Shown piece by piece: positions 7,550 to 9,520 of a DNA stretch of 9,520 nucleotides (position 1 is its first letter; each line of letters begins with the position of its first letter). The stretch comes from Methylotenera_A sp031379885 (lineage in GTDB: Bacteria > Pseudomonadota > Gammaproteobacteria > Burkholderiales > Methylophilaceae), in the NCBI GenBank assembly GCA_031379885.1, contig JANNFN010000130.1:1-9520 (forward strand). Direction: 5' to 3'. Both the position numbers and the translations under genes were made by a program. The notes beneath the pieces were generated by a model that worked only from the letters and a program-made list of their open reading frames with translations, was not told the origin of the DNA and did not search any database.

Positions 7550-7639
7550 CTTAAAGCTCCTTAATTTTCATTGCGACGCATCATCAAATGGCAGATACGC
7601 AAAACGGGAGGAGCTTTTGGACTCTTCCCGTTTCAGAAT
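7550..7639 (-). promoter_or_regulatory. carA leader with hairpin and alternative anti-Shine-Dalgarno pairing
   Basis: The leader runs about 90 nt from the predicted start to the GTG of carA. AAACGGGAAGAG (7633-7622), an 8-base loop and CTCCTCCCGTTT (7613-7602) form a 12-bp stem with one A-C mismatch. Only four Ts follow, partly inside the stem, so it is at best a weak terminator. AAAGCTCCT (7617-7609), from the loop and 3' arm, is perfectly complementary over nine bases to AGGAGCTTT (7561-7553), which contains the carA ribosome binding site. The two pairings exclude each other. A small frame in the leader reads MMRRNEN, but without a visible ribosome binding site. A switch is inference; the complementarity is directly visible. 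Confidence 0.45.
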
Positions 7640-7645
7640 TGACGA

Positions 7646-7674
7646 ATTATAGCGGAAACTGACTTACATTTCAA
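7646..7674 (-). promoter_or_regulatory. sigma-70 promoter of carAB
   Basis: TTGAAA (7674-7669), a 17-base spacer and a perfect TATAAT (7651-7646) make this the best promoter in the window. The -35 lies within the last codons of the upstream DUF2238 gene and the spacer covers its stop. Transcription is expected to start near 7639. The position between two same-strand genes shows that carAB can be transcribed independently of the cyclase/DUF2238 pair. Confidence 0.85.
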
Positions 7675-8290
7675 GCGCACGCATGCTCTGATTATGCCAT
7701 TTTTCGAGACATATTTGCGCAACGACTGCGCCAACAAGCGCCAACAACATGTCCCACTGTGTATCCCACACATCACCTTGCGTGCCAAGAAAAGCCTCTG
7801 CCGCAGTGCCAGAGCCCACTGCCACCCACCATTCAACAAATTCATAACAGGCACTTATACTCAAACAAATTGAGCACACAATAAAAAGTAGCCAAACATT
7901 TTTCTTTCCTGTATTTTTAACGATTTGTTTGCGTAACAAAATTTCGCGCGCAATCATCGCAGGCACAAAGCCTTGCGTAAAATGCCCCACACGATCGTAA
8001 TAATTGCGACTTAAATCGAATGTGTCTCTAAGCCAATTAAATAAGGGCACTTCAGCATAAGTATAGTGCCCACCCACCATAAGGATGGTTGCGTGCAATA
8101 AAATCAAAACATACACAAGATTTGAAAGTGGGAATTGTTTGAATGTAAAAAACAAAATTGGTAGTGCGATGAGAATGGGAAAAACTTCTAAAAACCAAGT
8201 GAAATAATCGTGCGGTTTAATGGCCGACCAAGTAAAAACCAAGCCAAGCACCAACAGCAAAACACCAAAAAAAACCATTTGCTTTATCAT
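7664..8290 (-). CDS. DUF2238/YjdF-family integral membrane protein
   Basis: This 208-residue protein matches the DUF2238 (YjdF) inner-membrane family, whose function is not known to me. It has about six hydrophobic segments, roughly 5-24, 31-50, 57-73, 104-118, 132-148 and 179-195. The conserved polar motifs lie between or at the ends of helices: HYTYAEVP (75-82), NYYDRVGHFTQGFVP (96-110), YEFVEWW (149-155) and GTQGDVWDTQWDM (169-181). The many conserved His, Asp, Glu and Trp residues hint at a buried functional site rather than a simple structural protein; that is inference. The ATG at 8290-8288 directly follows the TAA of the diguanylate cyclase gene with no spacer and no clear ribosome binding site, suggesting translational coupling. 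Its 3' end contains the -35 of the carAB promoter. Confidence 0.9.
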   Translation of the reverse strand: MIKQMVFFGVLLLVLGLVFTWSAIKPHDYFTWFLEVFPILIALPILFFTFKQFPLSNLVYVLILLHATILMVGGHYTYAEVPLFNWLRDTFDLSRNYYDRVGHFTQGFVPAMIAREILLRKQIVKNTGKKNVWLLFIVCSICLSISACYEFVEWWVAVGSGTAAEAFLGTQGDVWDTQWDMLLALVGAVVAQICLEKWHNQSMRALEM

Positions 8291-9511
8291 TTAATCAGGC
8301 TGATAAACATGATAACAATTACGTCCTATCCGCTTAGCTACGTACATGGCATCATCTGCGAGTTTAATTAAATTACTGGGTTTGTCATCATGCTGCGGAT
8401 ATAGCGCAATACCAATACTGACGCCAACAAGTAAGGTTTGTCCAGCAATGTGAAACGGTTGCGCTAATTCGCTTATTACCTTTTCTGCCGTAGCAACAAG
8501 TTGCTGCTCATCTTTAATTTTAGGCAGAAGCACCACAAACTCATCGCCACCAATTCGGGCCACTGTATCTTCTGCGCGTAGCAAACTAGTCAGCCGCTCA
8601 CCAACACTTTTCAGCAGTTGATCGCCAATTAAATGTCCGTGCGTGTCATTAACTACTTTAAAATAGTCTAAATCAAGAAACAACACCGCGACCATTTGTT
8701 GCGCGCGACTGGCTTCTTTTAGCGCCTGCGCCATTCTATCCTCTAGCAAACGGCGATTTGGCAAACCAGTCAGTGCATCATTATTAGCTAATTCAGATAG
8801 CGCTGATTGTGAGCTAAACAATTGTGCCAGCAGCCTTTCTCTAACTCGATTTTGATACATAAATCCTAGAAAAATACCCAAAAAAACCAAGGTAGACATA
8901 ATAGGTACTATGGTTTTTTTGAATATACGCGTGTTCCAATTATTGACTGCTACATCAATACCTAGCATCACGAAATTGGGTGTAGTAACTGTGGTTGTAA
9001 TGGGCACATGTGCGCTCACCCAAGTACCCCAATGATCAGTTACTGGACCTTCTACCAGTGCTTTTCTAGTAATCAATCCGTGCATCAACGCCTCGCTTCC
9101 CTCTACAAAAACCTCACCCAAATGTGAAATTTCTGAAGGCGGCTGTGGACTAGCGTCTAATAAAAATTTAATCTGCGTTTTGCCTTTTTGCTCATCTGTA
9201 TACAACAAGTAAATGAAATGGCAGTCTTTATTGGCTTTACATGCACTCTTTAATTGCATTTCAAGATCCGCCATGTCAGCTTCTTTAAGCTGATCTGGAT
9301 TGGTGTTGAGCATGGCTGCATAGGGCCGCCAATCAATGGATTGCTCGATAGTCGAAGCATAAGTAATTAAATTATCACGCATTTCTGCGTCTTGCGCTTT
9401 GGCTACGTAATAGGTAAACAGCGCACCAATAAACAAAGTGAGAAAAAACAAAATCCAATACCAATGCTTGGCTTGATCTTGAATATGTTTAAATTTGATA
9501 AATCTGAGCAT
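8291..9511 (-). CDS. membrane-bound diguanylate cyclase with periplasmic sensor domain
   Basis: The predicted enzyme makes cyclic di-GMP from two GTP at the inner membrane. Helix 1 (about 17-37) and helix 2 (about 199-219) enclose a periplasmic region of some 160 residues. It looks like a Cache/PAS-type sensor, with the recognisable stretch VEGPVTDHWGTWVSAHVPI (153-171) and two cysteines, C91 and C97. The GGDEF domain starts at about 240. It has DALTGLPNRR (245-254), metal ligand D280 in FLDLDYF, N288 in VNDTHGH, and an intact GGDEF (321-325). R312-x-x-D315 lies five residues before GGDEF and forms a product-inhibition I-site. It is therefore probably active and feedback-inhibited. No EAL domain is present. 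The ATG at 9511-9509 gives a natural N-terminus, but only nine bases lie upstream and they contain no in-frame stop, so a longer form cannot be excluded. The ligand is unknown. Confidence 0.92.
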   Translation of the reverse strand: MLRFIKFKHIQDQAKHWYWILFFLTLFIGALFTYYVAKAQDAEMRDNLITYASTIEQSIDWRPYAAMLNTNPDQLKEADMADLEMQLKSACKANKDCHFIYLLYTDEQKGKTQIKFLLDASPQPPSEISHLGEVFVEGSEALMHGLITRKALVEGPVTDHWGTWVSAHVPITTTVTTPNFVMLGIDVAVNNWNTRIFKKTIVPIMSTLVFLGIFLGFMYQNRVRERLLAQLFSSQSALSELANNDALTGLPNRRLLEDRMAQALKEASRAQQMVAVLFLDLDYFKVVNDTHGHLIGDQLLKSVGERLTSLLRAEDTVARIGGDEFVVLLPKIKDEQQLVATAEKVISELAQPFHIAGQTLLVGVSIGIALYPQHDDKPSNLIKLADDAMYVAKRIGRNCYHVYQPD

Positions 9512-9520
9512 GAATATTAA

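Noticed and set aside
7551..7587. Possible leader peptides before carA: MMRRNEN, and MKIKEL ending at the carA start
   Set aside because: They have no visible ribosome binding site of their own and are only six to seven codons long. Two Arg codons in one of them tempt an arginine-attenuation idea, but the evidence is too thin.
7602..7633. Carbamoyl-phosphate leader hairpin as a strong intrinsic terminator
   Set aside because: Only four Ts follow the stem on the minus strand and three of them are paired in it. It is kept as a possible structural switch rather than called a terminator.
7633..7854. A 73-residue minus-strand open frame overlapping the DUF2238 gene and carA promoter region
   Set aside because: It lies in another frame of a well-supported gene, shows no recognisable motif, and runs across the carAB promoter.

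Overview
The window is a stretch of betaproteobacterial housekeeping chromosome. By protein style and gene order it most resembles the Methylophilaceae (Methylotenera/Methylophilus type), but that genus-level guess is inference. The order carA-carB-greA-DUF4149 gene, then yhbY, then rlmE-ftsH is a familiar betaproteobacterial arrangement. All genes run on the minus strand except yhbY. I see no rRNA, tRNA, CRISPR array, insertion sequence, phage gene or defence system.

Region by region, in minus-strand transcription order. (1) 9511-7664 holds a membrane-anchored GGDEF diguanylate cyclase, followed with zero spacing by a DUF2238/YjdF-family integral membrane protein. (2) 7674-7550 holds a very good sigma-70 promoter (TTGAAA-N17-TATAAT) and a leader of about 90 nt. 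The leader has a 12-bp hairpin whose 3' arm can instead pair with the carA Shine-Dalgarno sequence. (3) 7549-3210 is carAB, the two subunits of carbamoyl-phosphate synthetase, with a 1-base overlap. (4) 3184-3151 is a strong intrinsic terminator between carB and greA. (5) 3137-2215 is greA (transcript cleavage factor) plus a four-helix DUF4149 membrane protein 2 bp later. (6) yhbY (1848-2156, plus strand) converges on the DUF4149 gene and diverges from rlmE; its promoter suggests a leaderless mRNA. (7) 1795-1 holds rlmE (23S rRNA 2'-O-methyltransferase) and the N-terminal part of ftsH (membrane AAA protease), which runs off the window.

Functionally, carAB supplies carbamoyl phosphate for pyrimidines and arginine. 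greA rescues stalled RNA polymerase. yhbY and rlmE act in ribosome assembly. ftsH does membrane protein quality control. The cyclase/YjdF pair is a separate signalling unit.

The clearest anomaly is in ftsH. Its reading frame is broken by an apparent one-base loss at about 57-67, and the correct FtsH sequence resumes in the -1 frame out to base 1. The most interesting regulatory signal is the carA leader. I found no convincing undescribed multi-gene system; this is mostly an ordinary core-genome region.
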